Made by a program: the position numbers and the translations under genes. A stretch of 64,000 nt of DNA. It comes from Austwickia chelonae NBRC 105200. Lineage in GTDB: Bacteria; Actinomycetota; Actinomycetes; Actinomycetales; Dermatophilaceae. The notes beneath the pieces are model-generated. The model saw nothing but the letters and a program-made list of their open reading frames with translations, made no database searches and was not told the DNA's origin. Location: positions 124,001 through 188,000 of the forward strand of contig NZ_BAGZ01000009.1 of assembly GCF_000298175.1 (NCBI RefSeq), given 5' to 3'. Positions 43,837 through 52,500 of this stretch are shown one piece after another; the first letter of the stretch is position 1; each line of letters opens with the position of its first letter.

Positions 43837-45564
43837 GTGAACCGGACCCAATCCCTCCGTCTTCTCTGGTGTGTCGTCGCCCTCATCGCCCTCGGTGGAG
43901 CAGTGGCCCGGCTCACCGGACTCGACATCCAGAACTATTGGATCGACGAGATCTTCAGCGTCCGCCAGACCGACAGCTCCCTCATCAAGGTGCTCCGCGT
44001 CGGCCGGACAGAAGTCCACCCGCCCACCTACGCCCTCCTCCTGCACGTGTGGGTGCTCCTCGGCGGCAACACCACCGCCTGGACCCACCTGCTGTCCGCG
44101 CTGATCTCCATCGGCGGCATCGCCGTCTCCTATCTGGCGTTGCGGCGTTCCACCCTGCCCGACGTCGCCCGCGCGCTCATCGTCATCGCCACCGCATGCA
44201 GCGGCTTCTCCCTCGCCTACGCCCAGGAGACCCGCGCCTACTCGCTGATCTGGCTGGCCGCCGTGGGCACCACCGCCACCACGCTGCTGATCGTCGAACA
44301 GCTCGCAGCCGCGAAGGCGCTGGCGAAAACAGCCGAGGCGACCCCCGCCGCCGAGAAGACAGAGGCGACCCCCGCCGCCGAGAAGACCCCCGCCACCGAC
44401 CAGGCCTCTGCCGTCACAGACCCCGCCGTCGAGAGCACCGACCCGGCGAAAGCGGACCGCAAGATGTGGATCGCCTGGATCGTCTGGGGACTCCTCGGAT
44501 CCGCCGGTCACATGTTCGGCGCGATCCTCGTCATCGGCGCCGCCGCCACCCTGCTGCTGATGTTCCACACGTCGTGGAAGAAAATCCTCATCGCCACCGG
44601 GATCGCCATCCTCCCCCAGGTCAGCTGGGTCGGCCTGGGCATGGCCATCACCCCGAAATTCGCCAATGGCGCGAAATGGGCCCCGGCGCCCGACGGTGAG
44701 AGCGTCGTCCAACTGTTCCTGAACACCTTCTCCTGGGGCCCGCTCACCCAGGTCGAGGACGGTTTCTACTTCCACGGGATGACCGGGGTCGCCATCTTCG
44801 GCGGCATCCTCGTGCTGGCGCTGCTGGCCCGCGCGGCCATGATCGTCACCAGCGGCGGAGCCCTCAACGCCCCGGCTAACCCCGACGCCGAACCCACCAC
44901 CGAAGACTCCCTGAACTACGTCGTCATCGCCCTGGGCATCCTCACCACCGGCACGATCATCGCCGTCTACGGCGTCAGCCAGATCGAACACCTGTGGCTG
45001 CTGCGCAACATGATCGTCATCGCCCCGGCGCTCAGCTGGCTGGTGTGCCTGCTCGTCGTGCTGCTGGCACCGCGCGGAGCCATCCGGATGGTGTTCGCCT
45101 CGGCGGTCACCGTCGCCCTGGTCGCCTCCATGTTCAGCGCGACCGGCGCGCAACGCGTCCCGTACAAGACCGGGTTCCGTGACGCCGTCTACGACATCAT
45201 GCGTTTCCGTCAGGCCCACCCGGACGGCTTCGTCCAACACAATGTCGACAGCTGGTGGCTCCTCGGCACCGACCACCCCCGGGACGACGCCTCGCTGAAC
45301 AAGATCCTGCTGCCCGGGCAGCGCATCTCCCCCGGGCCCTTCCCGAAGAACATCGTGCGCACCGACCGGCCCACCCTCGTCGTCGGAATGCGTCTCCACC
45401 TGCGTGACAACGAGAAAAAGGGCCGTTACATCATGGACAGCCTCGGCGCCGACCGGTGCCGGCAGATCATGCACAAAGACGTCACCGTCATCTGGTGCGA
45501 TGCACCCACCGCCGCCAATCCCAACCCGACGGCGAAACCGGCCCCGGACTGGCCACGCCCCTGA
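43837..45564 (+). CDS. GT39-like (ArnT/PMT) membrane glycosyltransferase
   Basis: 575 residues, about 11 membrane helices. First extracytoplasmic loop has the acidic IDEIFSV motif and HPPTYALLLHVW, signatures of GT39/GT-C enzymes that use polyprenyl-phosphate sugars. A low-complexity insert (about 160-205) contains two tandem copies of EATPAAEKT. The C-terminal 130 residues form a soluble domain with WWLLGTDHPRDD and VTVIWCDAP. Donor and acceptor are unknown. GTG start at 43837. A hairpin terminator follows 23 bp after the stop. Confidence 0.8.
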   Translation: MNRTQSLRLLWCVVALIALGGAVARLTGLDIQNYWIDEIFSVRQTDSSLIKVLRVGRTEVHPPTYALLLHVWVLLGGNTTAWTHLLSALISIGGIAVSYLALRRSTLPDVARALIVIATACSGFSLAYAQETRAYSLIWLAAVGTTATTLLIVEQLAAAKALAKTAEATPAAEKTEATPAAEKTPATDQASAVTDPAVESTDPAKADRKMWIAWIVWGLLGSAGHMFGAILVIGAAATLLLMFHTSWKKILIATGIAILPQVSWVGLGMAITPKFANGAKWAPAPDGESVVQLFLNTFSWGPLTQVEDGFYFHGMTGVAIFGGILVLALLARAAMIVTSGGALNAPANPDAEPTTEDSLNYVVIALGILTTGTIIAVYGVSQIEHLWLLRNMIVIAPALSWLVCLLVVLLAPRGAIRMVFASAVTVALVASMFSATGAQRVPYKTGFRDAVYDIMRFRQAHPDGFVQHNVDSWWLLGTDHPRDDASLNKILLPGQRISPGPFPKNIVRTDRPTLVVGMRLHLRDNEKKGRYIMDSLGADRCRQIMHKDVTVIWCDAPTAANPNPTAKPAPDWPRP

Positions 45565-45587
45565 ACATCGACGGTGTGAAAGACAAC

Positions 45588-45628
45588 ATGCCGGTGGGCC
45601 GCTCCTGATCGGAGCGGCCCACCGGCAT
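45588..45628. terminator. Bidirectional hairpin between GT39 and RDD genes
   Basis: 18-bp perfect arms from ATGCCGGTGGGCCGCTCC to its complement, 5-nt loop, followed by TTT. Sits between convergent stops. Confidence 0.9.
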
Positions 45629-45644
45629 TTCCGTCCCTACCGGG

Positions 45645-46556
45645 TCAGTTCTGCACGACGCACGCCTCAGCGGCCTGGTCGTGCCAGCCCCGCTTACGTC
45701 CGCTCGAATCGAACAGGATCGAAAGAGCACACGCGCAGAAGATCCAGTTGGTCAGAACGAGCACGAGCAGGCGCAGCACAGCCTTCCAGAAACCGATCGG
45801 CTGCCCGGTGGCGGCATGGATCACCCGAAGACCAAAGATCTGTTTGCCCCAGGAACCCCCGCGCACCCCGTCGAGATAGCCGAAATAGCAGTACGGAAGA
45901 AGCAGGCCGACGAACATCACCAACAGCGCGGCGATACCGCCGGCCGTTTTCCGGGCGCCTGCGGCGTCCGTCAGGGCAACCAGGAAGAAGACGAAAACCA
46001 CCATCGCGATGAAGATGAACACGGTGTCGAGGATGTAGGCGAGCGTGCGCACCCCCGAGGTGGCCGCTTTCATCTGAGGCCCTTGCTGACCGTACTGGGA
46101 GTACCAGGTCGGGGCGCCCGCACCGTAGTTCGGCTGCGCCCAGACACCCTGCTGCGGTCCGGGCCCGGCCTGGTAGCCGTACTGCCCGTATTGCGGCTGG
46201 CCGTAGGGCGCCTGTGGCTGCTGGCCGGGCTGCGGAGCCGGTTGGCCGGGCTGCGGCTGGTGGCCGTACTGAGGCGGGGGCATCATCGGTGGCTGGCCGT
46301 ATTGCGGCTGCGGCTGGCTGTACGGCGCCTGGGGCTGTTGGCCGGTCTGCGGAGCCGCCTGCCCTGACGCCCCCTGCTGGGAGCCTCCGTATCCGGGCTG
46401 CCCCCATCGCGGTTGTTCTTGCCCGGCAGAGGGTGTCCCCGTGTTCCCGGCGCCGGATTGTCCCGGTGTGGTCGGCCATGAGGCCACCGGACCGGACGCA
46501 GGCGGCTGCAGCCCCTCCGGGGTGTGCCGCGGCGGCTCTGTCGGTGTGCCGGTCAT
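45645..46556 (-). CDS. RDD-family membrane protein with Pro/Gln/Tyr-rich N-terminus
   Basis: 303 residues. The first 150 are low-complexity (repeated QPQYGQ, PGQPAP, QAPYGQ), then an RDD domain with three to four helices: VRTLAYILDTVFIFIAMVV and GGSWGKQIFGLRVI, WKAVLRLLVLVL. RDD proteins are often annotated as transporters or accessory membrane proteins; the role is open. ATG 46556 has GGAAGGA 6 nt upstream, and upstream in-frame codons to 46649 are not needed. Confidence 0.85.
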   Translation of the reverse strand: MTGTPTEPPRHTPEGLQPPASGPVASWPTTPGQSGAGNTGTPSAGQEQPRWGQPGYGGSQQGASGQAAPQTGQQPQAPYSQPQPQYGQPPMMPPPQYGHQPQPGQPAPQPGQQPQAPYGQPQYGQYGYQAGPGPQQGVWAQPNYGAGAPTWYSQYGQQGPQMKAATSGVRTLAYILDTVFIFIAMVVFVFFLVALTDAAGARKTAGGIAALLVMFVGLLLPYCYFGYLDGVRGGSWGKQIFGLRVIHAATGQPIGFWKAVLRLLVLVLTNWIFCACALSILFDSSGRKRGWHDQAAEACVVQN

Positions 46557-46940
46557 GGTCGTCCTTCCTGTTTGGTCGATGAAGTGCGAAACCCCTGGCT
46601 GAGGAGTCGCGCGATAGGTGCTTCCAGTATCAGACGCAAAAGCGGTCAACAGGTGCCCAGTCCCTGATCAAGAGAGCGAAATCCCCCGGGAGACCTGCCC
46701 TTTCATCCTCATTTTCATGAAAAATCAGATATCTGAAGATACGGGCTGGGCCTGCCCCGCCCAGGATCGCCGCCCCGGAGCTGGTGACACCGAAGGACAT
46801 CCCATCCGTCGACGAGCCAGTTCCACACCGCGCAGGCTCCTCGACCTGCTTCATCAAGAGGTCGATGACCAGCGGATTCGCGCTAGCACCCTTCCGGTGG
46901 GTAACATCAATGCTCGTTCCCCGGTATCACCGAGGGACAT
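46557..46940. other. Intergenic region of about 380 bp upstream of tRNA-Arg
   Basis: No gene recognised. It should hold the tRNA-Arg promoter, but no clear -35/-10 pair stood out. Confidence 0.4.
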
Positions 46941-47013
46941 GCGCCCGTAGCTCAACGGATAGAGCATCTGACTACGGATCAGAAGGTTAGGGGTTCGAAT
47001 CCCTTCGGGCGCG
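46941..47013 (+). tRNA. tRNA-Arg (anticodon ACG)
   Basis: 73-nt cloverleaf: acceptor GCGCCCG/CGGGCGC plus discriminator G, D arm GCTC/GAGC, anticodon stem TCTGA/TCAGA around CTACGGA, T loop TTCGAAT. A34 would be edited to inosine by TadA. Its 3' 23 nt recur at 49299-49321. Confidence 0.96.
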
Positions 47014-47136
47014 CTCTGTGTTGAGACAGACATGAGGCCCTGATCAGCGGAAACGCTGGCCAGGGCCTTTTTGCTTTCTGCGCATCTCATCCACGATCAG
47101 TTATCCGGTCAGTTACTCGATCAGATATCCGCCCCC
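46991..47136. repeat. Left copy of tRNA-Arg 3'-end repeat (att-like)
   Basis: Covers the T arm and acceptor of tRNA-Arg, its terminator and about 65 bp beyond, ending near GGTCAGTTACTCGATCAGAT. The block recurs imperfectly (roughly four of five bases by eye) at 49299-49452. Confidence 0.75.
47035..47072 (+). terminator. Rho-independent terminator of tRNA-Arg
   Basis: AGGCCCTG-CAGCG / CGCTG-CAGGGCC stem with a GAAA loop and a five-T run. Confidence 0.9.
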
Positions 47137-47742
47137 GCCCATCTTGCGAGAGTGTCCCTCGGCGAAGCCCCCGCTCCCGACCACCGGAGGTGGGTCAGCC
47201 CGCATCGGGCACCTTGCACCGCTGCTTTTACTCGCTTTTCGGCCGGCGGCGGCTCGGAAGCCCCACCAGGCCGCGAACAGCGCGCCCAACGCCGGACCGA
47301 AAACGGCACCCGAGTTACGGGCGGCGGACAAGGTGGTCAGGGTCCTGTTGCGTTTGTGTTCACCAGTGGCGCGGATCGCATACGCAGTGGCGGCCGGTAT
47401 GAAGCCGGATGCCAGGCCGTTGAGGACTCGGGCCACGAAGAGCGCCTCTGCGTTCGGCACCAACGCGGTGACGACGTAGGTCAGCACCAGCAGCCCCGAG
47501 GCTCGCTGCATCATCAGACGATAGCCGTACTGATCCGCGAGCCGGCCCCAGAACGGACCCAACAAGGCACTCAGTGCGAACGAGATCGCCAAGGTAGGGC
47601 CGAGCAGAATCTGCGGTGCCCCTTCGAACGACTGAAAGAACAAAGGTATGAGGGGCAGGTTGATGAAGAAGCAGGAACTTGTCATGGCGACGGCTATGGG
47701 CAGAGCGGCGATGTGACCGGGGTGACGCTTTGTTGTCGTCAT
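47113..47742 (-). pseudogene. Truncated MFS drug transporter (N-terminal half only, MdtG-like)
   Basis: From ATG 47742 the frame encodes about five or six MFS helices (AVAMTSSCFFINLPLIPLFF; motif A GPFWGRLADQYGYR; NGLASGFIPAATAYAI; GAVFGPALGALFAAWWGF) and then, at about residue 165, turns into unrelated Arg/Pro/Gly-rich sequence that runs into the att-like repeat and stops at 47113. The C-terminal six helices are missing. The break near 47240 probably marks a deletion or integration junction. A 9-codon ORF (AGGAG, ATG at 47768) ends on its start codon as ATGA, so it was once coupled to the upstream MFS gene. Confidence 0.75.
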
Positions 47743-47764
47743 GTCTTGGGCCACATCGCTTCGT

Positions 47765-48937
47765 TCATGGGTTCTCCTGAATCGGTTGGTACGGAGAGCC
47801 CCCGGTTTTCTCACCTCGCGCATCTCGACGAACCCCGAGCGCGAAGCACAACACGCTGACGGTGACCCCCAACATGGCTCCCGCCCAATGAGCAGAACTC
47901 GCTCCCCATACGCCGACCAGTCCACCGGTCACGGCGGTCCCCATTGAAGAGCCGACATTCCCCAAAGTTGATATCCAGGTGCTCGCTTCCGTACGACAGT
48001 CAGGAGGCACCGCGTCATCCACGACCCGATAGATGATGATCCATATGGGAGCCATGAAGAGGCCGACAACAAAGAATCCAGGCATCGACCAATAGGACAG
48101 GCTCAACGCGGCACCCCCAGCCAACGCCACCCCGAAACCGCCGAAACACAGACCCAGGGCTCTGCGCCAATCACGGCCTTTCAGCCACATCCCCGCAGCC
48201 AAACTGCCGACGATAGAACCGACGCCGAGAGCTCCCTCGATGATTCCTGTCATATCCAAACGCTGCACAGCATCCGCTCGGGCTGCGATCCCCGTCACGC
48301 TGAACGAAGTCGTAACACCAAAAATGAGGGCTATCAGCGCCGGGAGCCGAAACCGACTCACGAGCTTGGCGCTCCCCAGGCCTCGCCCAGGATCTTCCTT
48401 ACTTTCCTCTCGCACCGCACTCAGCGGACATACGGCTATGGCTACGCAACCGATGAACAAGAACAGGGGCAGAGCCGCCAAAGCCATCCAGGCCGGCCAC
48501 AACGCCAACGCCATTCCCGCCCCTACCGGCCCCAGCAGCCATACGACTTCCTCTGCGGCACCGTCCAGGGCATAGGCGACATCCGTCTGATCAGCCGACG
48601 CCGCCCGCCATAGGGCACGCATCAACGGCCCCAGAGGAGGGGCGCATAGTCCCATCAGAGCCGCCAGGACGAGCCAGGCGATCACAGCGCCGCAGTTGGT
48701 GGCACCCAGCGCTAAGACGCAACCGCCCAAGCCAAGTTCTGCCCCGCCGAGGATCCGGAGGACCGGGGGGGCGCCGAGCCGATCAATCAGCCGCGCCTTG
48801 ATCGGCATGCTCAACGAACTCACACTGAGCACACTCAGCGAAAGTGCCCCGACGGAGAAAGAGTCCGTAGCCTGACGAACTGAGAATAGGAAACATAAAG
48901 GCAGCGCAGCGAAGCCGAGCCTACCAATACACGCCAC
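47765..48937 (-). CDS. MFS transporter within tRNA-flanked island
   Basis: 390 residues from GTG 48937, with 11-12 membrane helices; conserved elements include RLIDRLGAPPVLRI (motif A position), AYALDGAAEEVVWLLGPVGAG and the late SSMGTAVTGGLVGVWGA. Homology logic suggests that the first helix starts earlier: the frame stays open upstream to 48994 and reads FLLLNETGLASTFLV, but no ATG, GTG or TTG exists there (ATC at 48992-48994 has AGGTGG 7 nt upstream). So the gene may use a rare start or be 5'-damaged. It resembles exporters of small amphipathic compounds; substrate unknown. GC is lower than in flanking DNA. Confidence 0.75.
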   Translation of the reverse strand: MACIGRLGFAALPLCFLFSVRQATDSFSVGALSLSVLSVSSLSMPIKARLIDRLGAPPVLRILGGAELGLGGCVLALGATNCGAVIAWLVLAALMGLCAPPLGPLMRALWRAASADQTDVAYALDGAAEEVVWLLGPVGAGMALALWPAWMALAALPLFLFIGCVAIAVCPLSAVREESKEDPGRGLGSAKLVSRFRLPALIALIFGVTTSFSVTGIAARADAVQRLDMTGIIEGALGVGSIVGSLAAGMWLKGRDWRRALGLCFGGFGVALAGGAALSLSYWSMPGFFVVGLFMAPIWIIIYRVVDDAVPPDCRTEASTWISTLGNVGSSMGTAVTGGLVGVWGASSAHWAGAMLGVTVSVLCFALGVRRDARGEKTGGSPYQPIQENP

Positions 48938-48994
48938 CAGAAAAGTAGACGCGAGACCCGTCTCATTCAGCAGTAGAAAATATCGCCTAAAGAT

Positions 48995-49298
48995 AGTCTA
49001 GCCACCTAAGAAAGAATTCTTATAGCTGAAGAAGGACTAGCCATTACCTCAGAAGTAGGCACATAATCTCCGATTAATTGGCCAGGAACGATCCGGATAG
49101 CACCGAGCGAACCGCTTTGCCCGCACTGCGATCCACGCGCGCGACACTGTGGAGGGTACCGCCCGAAAAAACTACGAGGTGGTTCGGCGCTGGAAATACG
49201 AACCGGCACAAGGAATCTGCGACCCAGTCTAGATGGTCCCAGGCCGCCGCAGCGGCTCAAGAAACTGCTGCTGGAGCCTCGTGACAGCACAATCTACC
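48995..49298. other. Low-GC interval between island MFS gene and right repeat
   Basis: The first 100 bp are AT-rich and probably promoter DNA for the MFS gene. No ORF with ribosome site recognised. Confidence 0.4.
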
Positions 49299-49452
49299 GG
49301 GTTCGAATCTCTCCGGGCGCGCCCTGTATTAAGAAGACACAGGGCTCTGATCGACAGAAACGCTGATCAAGGCCTTTTTTTACTTACGACGCATCTCTCA
49401 CCCGTGCCCAGTTGTCCGGCCAGTTACTCGATCAAACATTCAACCGCCCCCC
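49299..49452. repeat. Right copy of tRNA-Arg 3'-end repeat (att-like)
   Basis: GGGTTCGAATCTCTCCGGGC copies the T arm and acceptor of tRNA-Arg; the similarity continues through a decayed terminator, ACGCATCTC, and CCAGTTACTCGATCAAACAT. The 5' half of the tRNA is absent, so this is not a second tRNA gene. Confidence 0.75.
49341..49388 (+). terminator. Decayed copy of the tRNA-Arg terminator
   Basis: Imperfect stem around GATCGACAGAAACGCTGATC followed by GGCC and seven T. It corresponds to 47035-47072 in the left repeat. Confidence 0.55.
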
Positions 49453-49560
49453 AATCATCACACCCTTGAATGCATATTTTTCCAGGAACGGCCCTCGGGT
49501 GACTTTGAGAGCCGCAATGATCACCATCAAGCTGACAGCTGCGCTCACCGCCGTCACCAT
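49432..49560 (-). CDS. 42-residue membrane ORF directly behind RHS gene (candidate immunity protein)
   Basis: ATG at 49558-49560 (a GTG at 49566 adds two residues), 34 bp downstream of the RHS stop and on the same strand. It begins MVTAVSAAVSLMVIIAALKV, a clear membrane helix, followed by a basic stretch TRGPFLEKYAFKG; its last codons and stop lie in the right att-like repeat. No ribosome site is obvious, so coupling to RHS translation would be required. RHS toxins are normally followed by a small immunity gene, and a membrane partner would suit the membrane-type tip. Expression is unproven. Confidence 0.4.
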   Translation of the reverse strand: MVTAVSAAVSLMVIIAALKVTRGPFLEKYAFKGVMIGGRLNV

Positions 49561-49594
49561 CGCCACTTGAGAGAGGGGCCGCTTTCAGAAGAAG

Positions 49595-52500
49595 TCAGTC
49601 TTCTTTACACGTGTAGTACGCGGCCGCTGTGAGCGCCAATGAAACCACTGCGCCAACGAAAATGCCTCCAAACCCTCCAAAAGCCGCACCCACTTTCGAA
49701 CCTTCGCCCGCTATTTCTGCCACAGCCCACATCCCCAAACCTGCATCCACCCCTAAAAGATTCCACGCCATATTACATGCCAGACCTTTCGCAGACTCGC
49801 CTTGCATATCATTCTTATTACAGGCGTTCCCGGCAGCGTAGAGGTAGTTGTTCTTTTCCTTGCCAGAAGGGTCCGGTGTGGTGAACCGGCCAGTGGCCGG
49901 GTTGTACCAGCGGACGCCGAACCGGATCAGGCCGGTGGTCTTGTCCAGCAGGCCGCCGGCGTAGCGGTGAATGTTGTACCCAGCCAGAGTTCCGGTTTCA
50001 GTGGTGGCTCGGGGCAGGCCGTAGGGATCGTAGGAGTAAGAGCCGATCAGGGCGCCGGTACCTGAAGCCAGGCCGATGACGGTGCCGAGACGGTCGGTGA
50101 GGAACCAGGCCTGTCCTTCGGGTGCGAGATAGCCGATGTTCTGCCCCGAGGGGTGGGTGACATAACGGACCGTCTTGCCACCCACGTTCTGGCTGGACAG
50201 AGCCAACCCCAGGATGGAACGGTTGTAGGTGGATTTCGGCCCGGACAGCAGCTGGTTGTACATGCCGGGGTTAGCTCCCCCGTACCCGTAGGTCAGAGAC
50301 TTACCCCCCACGGTCATGGACGTAGTGTTCCCAACCGAATCGGTGGACTGATGAGTGCGTGCCGGGAGCCCGCCTCCGGCCGGGGCTGAGGTTTCGTTGC
50401 CGTTCTTGTCGTAGGCGTAGGCACCGAAGGTGTTGTTGATCAGCATCGAGGCCTGGTTGTAGGTTGCGGTCTCATTCCCGCTCACGCCGGTATTCCCCGA
50501 GCGGCTCTGGGAAGTCCGGTTACCCATCGGATCGTAGGCATAGCTCCAGCTGGCAGGGGCCCCGCCGGTCTCGACCACGCCGGTCACCCGGTTCTGCGAG
50601 TCATAGGTGAACGTCTGCGAAGCGCTATTGGCCGGGCCCGGAGACATGGACGCTGCCCGAGTAGACCAGGACTGCATGTTGGTCTGATCAACCCCGGACT
50701 TGGAATAGCCGTACCCCTGCGAGGTGAAGAACGCCCCGGTGTTGTTGAGCTGGGACGAGATCGCGGTGATGCGACTGGATCCGTCGTAGCCGCGGGACTG
50801 GATGACGCCGCCGGGATAGACCCGGGCCGTCTCCAGCGCATTGTTGTCATAGGAGAACTTCACACAACCGGTCTGGGCTTGCCCTACCAGACTGCTCCCG
50901 GGCACCGTAGCGTGCTCTCGGCCCCACTGGCACGTAGCCCCATCCAGCGCAATCGAAGCGACCCGGCCGTGCCAGAAATACTTGTACGTCGTAACGGCGC
51001 CGGTGTCATCGGTGTACGTCGACAAGTTCCCATTCGCATCGTAGGAAGCCTTCGTGGTCTTCCCGGACACAGTCAGAGTGGTCTGTCGATTCTGCTTGTC
51101 ATAGGTCATGCTCGCGCCGTCGTTACGGGTCTGGTTGCCGTCAGCGTCCCAGCCATAACTGGCCGACTTCGACCCGCCCACAGAAGTGACGTGGTCACGG
51201 TTGTCATAGGTGTACGTCAGCTTCTGCCCCTCGCCATCCGTGGCGGAAGTGACACGGCCGAACCCGTCATAGGTGAAGGTGCGATTCCCGAGCAGGTTTG
51301 CATCCGACCCCGCAGACTTGACCAGGTTCCCGGACCCGTCATAAGTGTTGGTGACCTTCCACCCCTGAGACTGCCCGGCCACGACCGGTTGCGTGGCGGT
51401 ACACAGCTGGCCCTTCTTACCGCCGCACGCCGTATCCGAACCGGTGGCACCGCTGCTGGCTTGATAGGTGTAGGTCGTGGTGGCGGCGCCTTCGGTGCCC
51501 GAACCTGCCGTGGAGGAAGTCATATTTCCCACCGGGTCCCATGTCATACCGGTCTTGTTACCTGCGGCATCAGTGGCACAAGTGACCTTGTCACTACCGC
51601 CGGAGGCATCACTGCCGCACCCGGCTTGTGCACCGTAGGCCAAGGTGGACGTCGCCCCGGTGGGTAGCTTCACCTGAGAAGGGTTGTTATTGGTATCCCA
51701 GGAGAACGACACGATGTTGCCGCCGGCTCCGCCACTGCCCATAGCATCGGTGGTGGTAGCGATGTTGTTGTTCGCCGTGTATGTCTGCGACCGGACGTTG
51801 CCGTACGGATCTTTCACACTGGTGCGCTTCTTCGACCCATCCATGGTGTGGTACCAGTAGCCGCCGTTGGCGTCGATCTCAGTGGTCTGAGTGTCGGAAC
51901 CGTAGATGAACCGCCACCTGTCCTGACCGCCACCATCACGATCACGGGAGACGCTGATGGCACGACCAGAATCGTCGTAGCCGATGCTCAACTTGGCCCC
52001 GCGGGCTGTGGTGACCGAACTCAACCGGCCACTGGCCTCATAGGAGTACCGAGTCGCGTTCTTATCTGCGTCGATACTTGAAGCCAGACGGCCGTTGCTG
52101 TCATAGGTATAGCTCGCCGAACGGGACTGCCCGTCAGAACCGGTCTGGGAAATCTTCGTGACCCGACCCCCACCGTAGGTGTACTGCACTTTCCGACCCG
52201 CACCATCCACGATCACATTCGTGGTGCCGTCATCGTTGTATCCGAACGCCAAACCGACACCATTGGCATCCCAGATACAGGCCAGCATGCCCGTGGTACC
52301 GAAGTCCATCGTGATTCGGCTGTTCTGTGCAGTCACCCGATAGGTCCCATCGGCATTCTTCACCAAGGTGGCGTTCAGGCCCGGATCGGCCTCGCCGTTG
52401 ACCCACTTAGAGATGAACCCTGACGGGCCCACGAAGTACACCGTCGCCGCAGGGACATCTTCGACCAGTCGCACGTCAGAACCCAGCCCAGACTTCCAGG

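Noticed and set aside
43612-45474. Long in-frame upstream extension (over 600 codons) of the sugar-binding lipoprotein, antisense to the GT39 gene
   Set aside because: Its composition (Gly/Asp/Val repeats) is the mirror of the GT39 gene, and the lipoprotein signal peptide at 43540-43611 must be N-terminal.
47742-47768. 9-codon ORF (MNEAMWPKT) as a gene of its own
   Set aside because: Kept only as evidence of former coupling; too short and between a stop and a truncated gene.
49260-49321. Second tRNA-Arg gene
   Set aside because: Only the T arm and acceptor 3' strand are present; no D arm, anticodon arm or 5' acceptor upstream.
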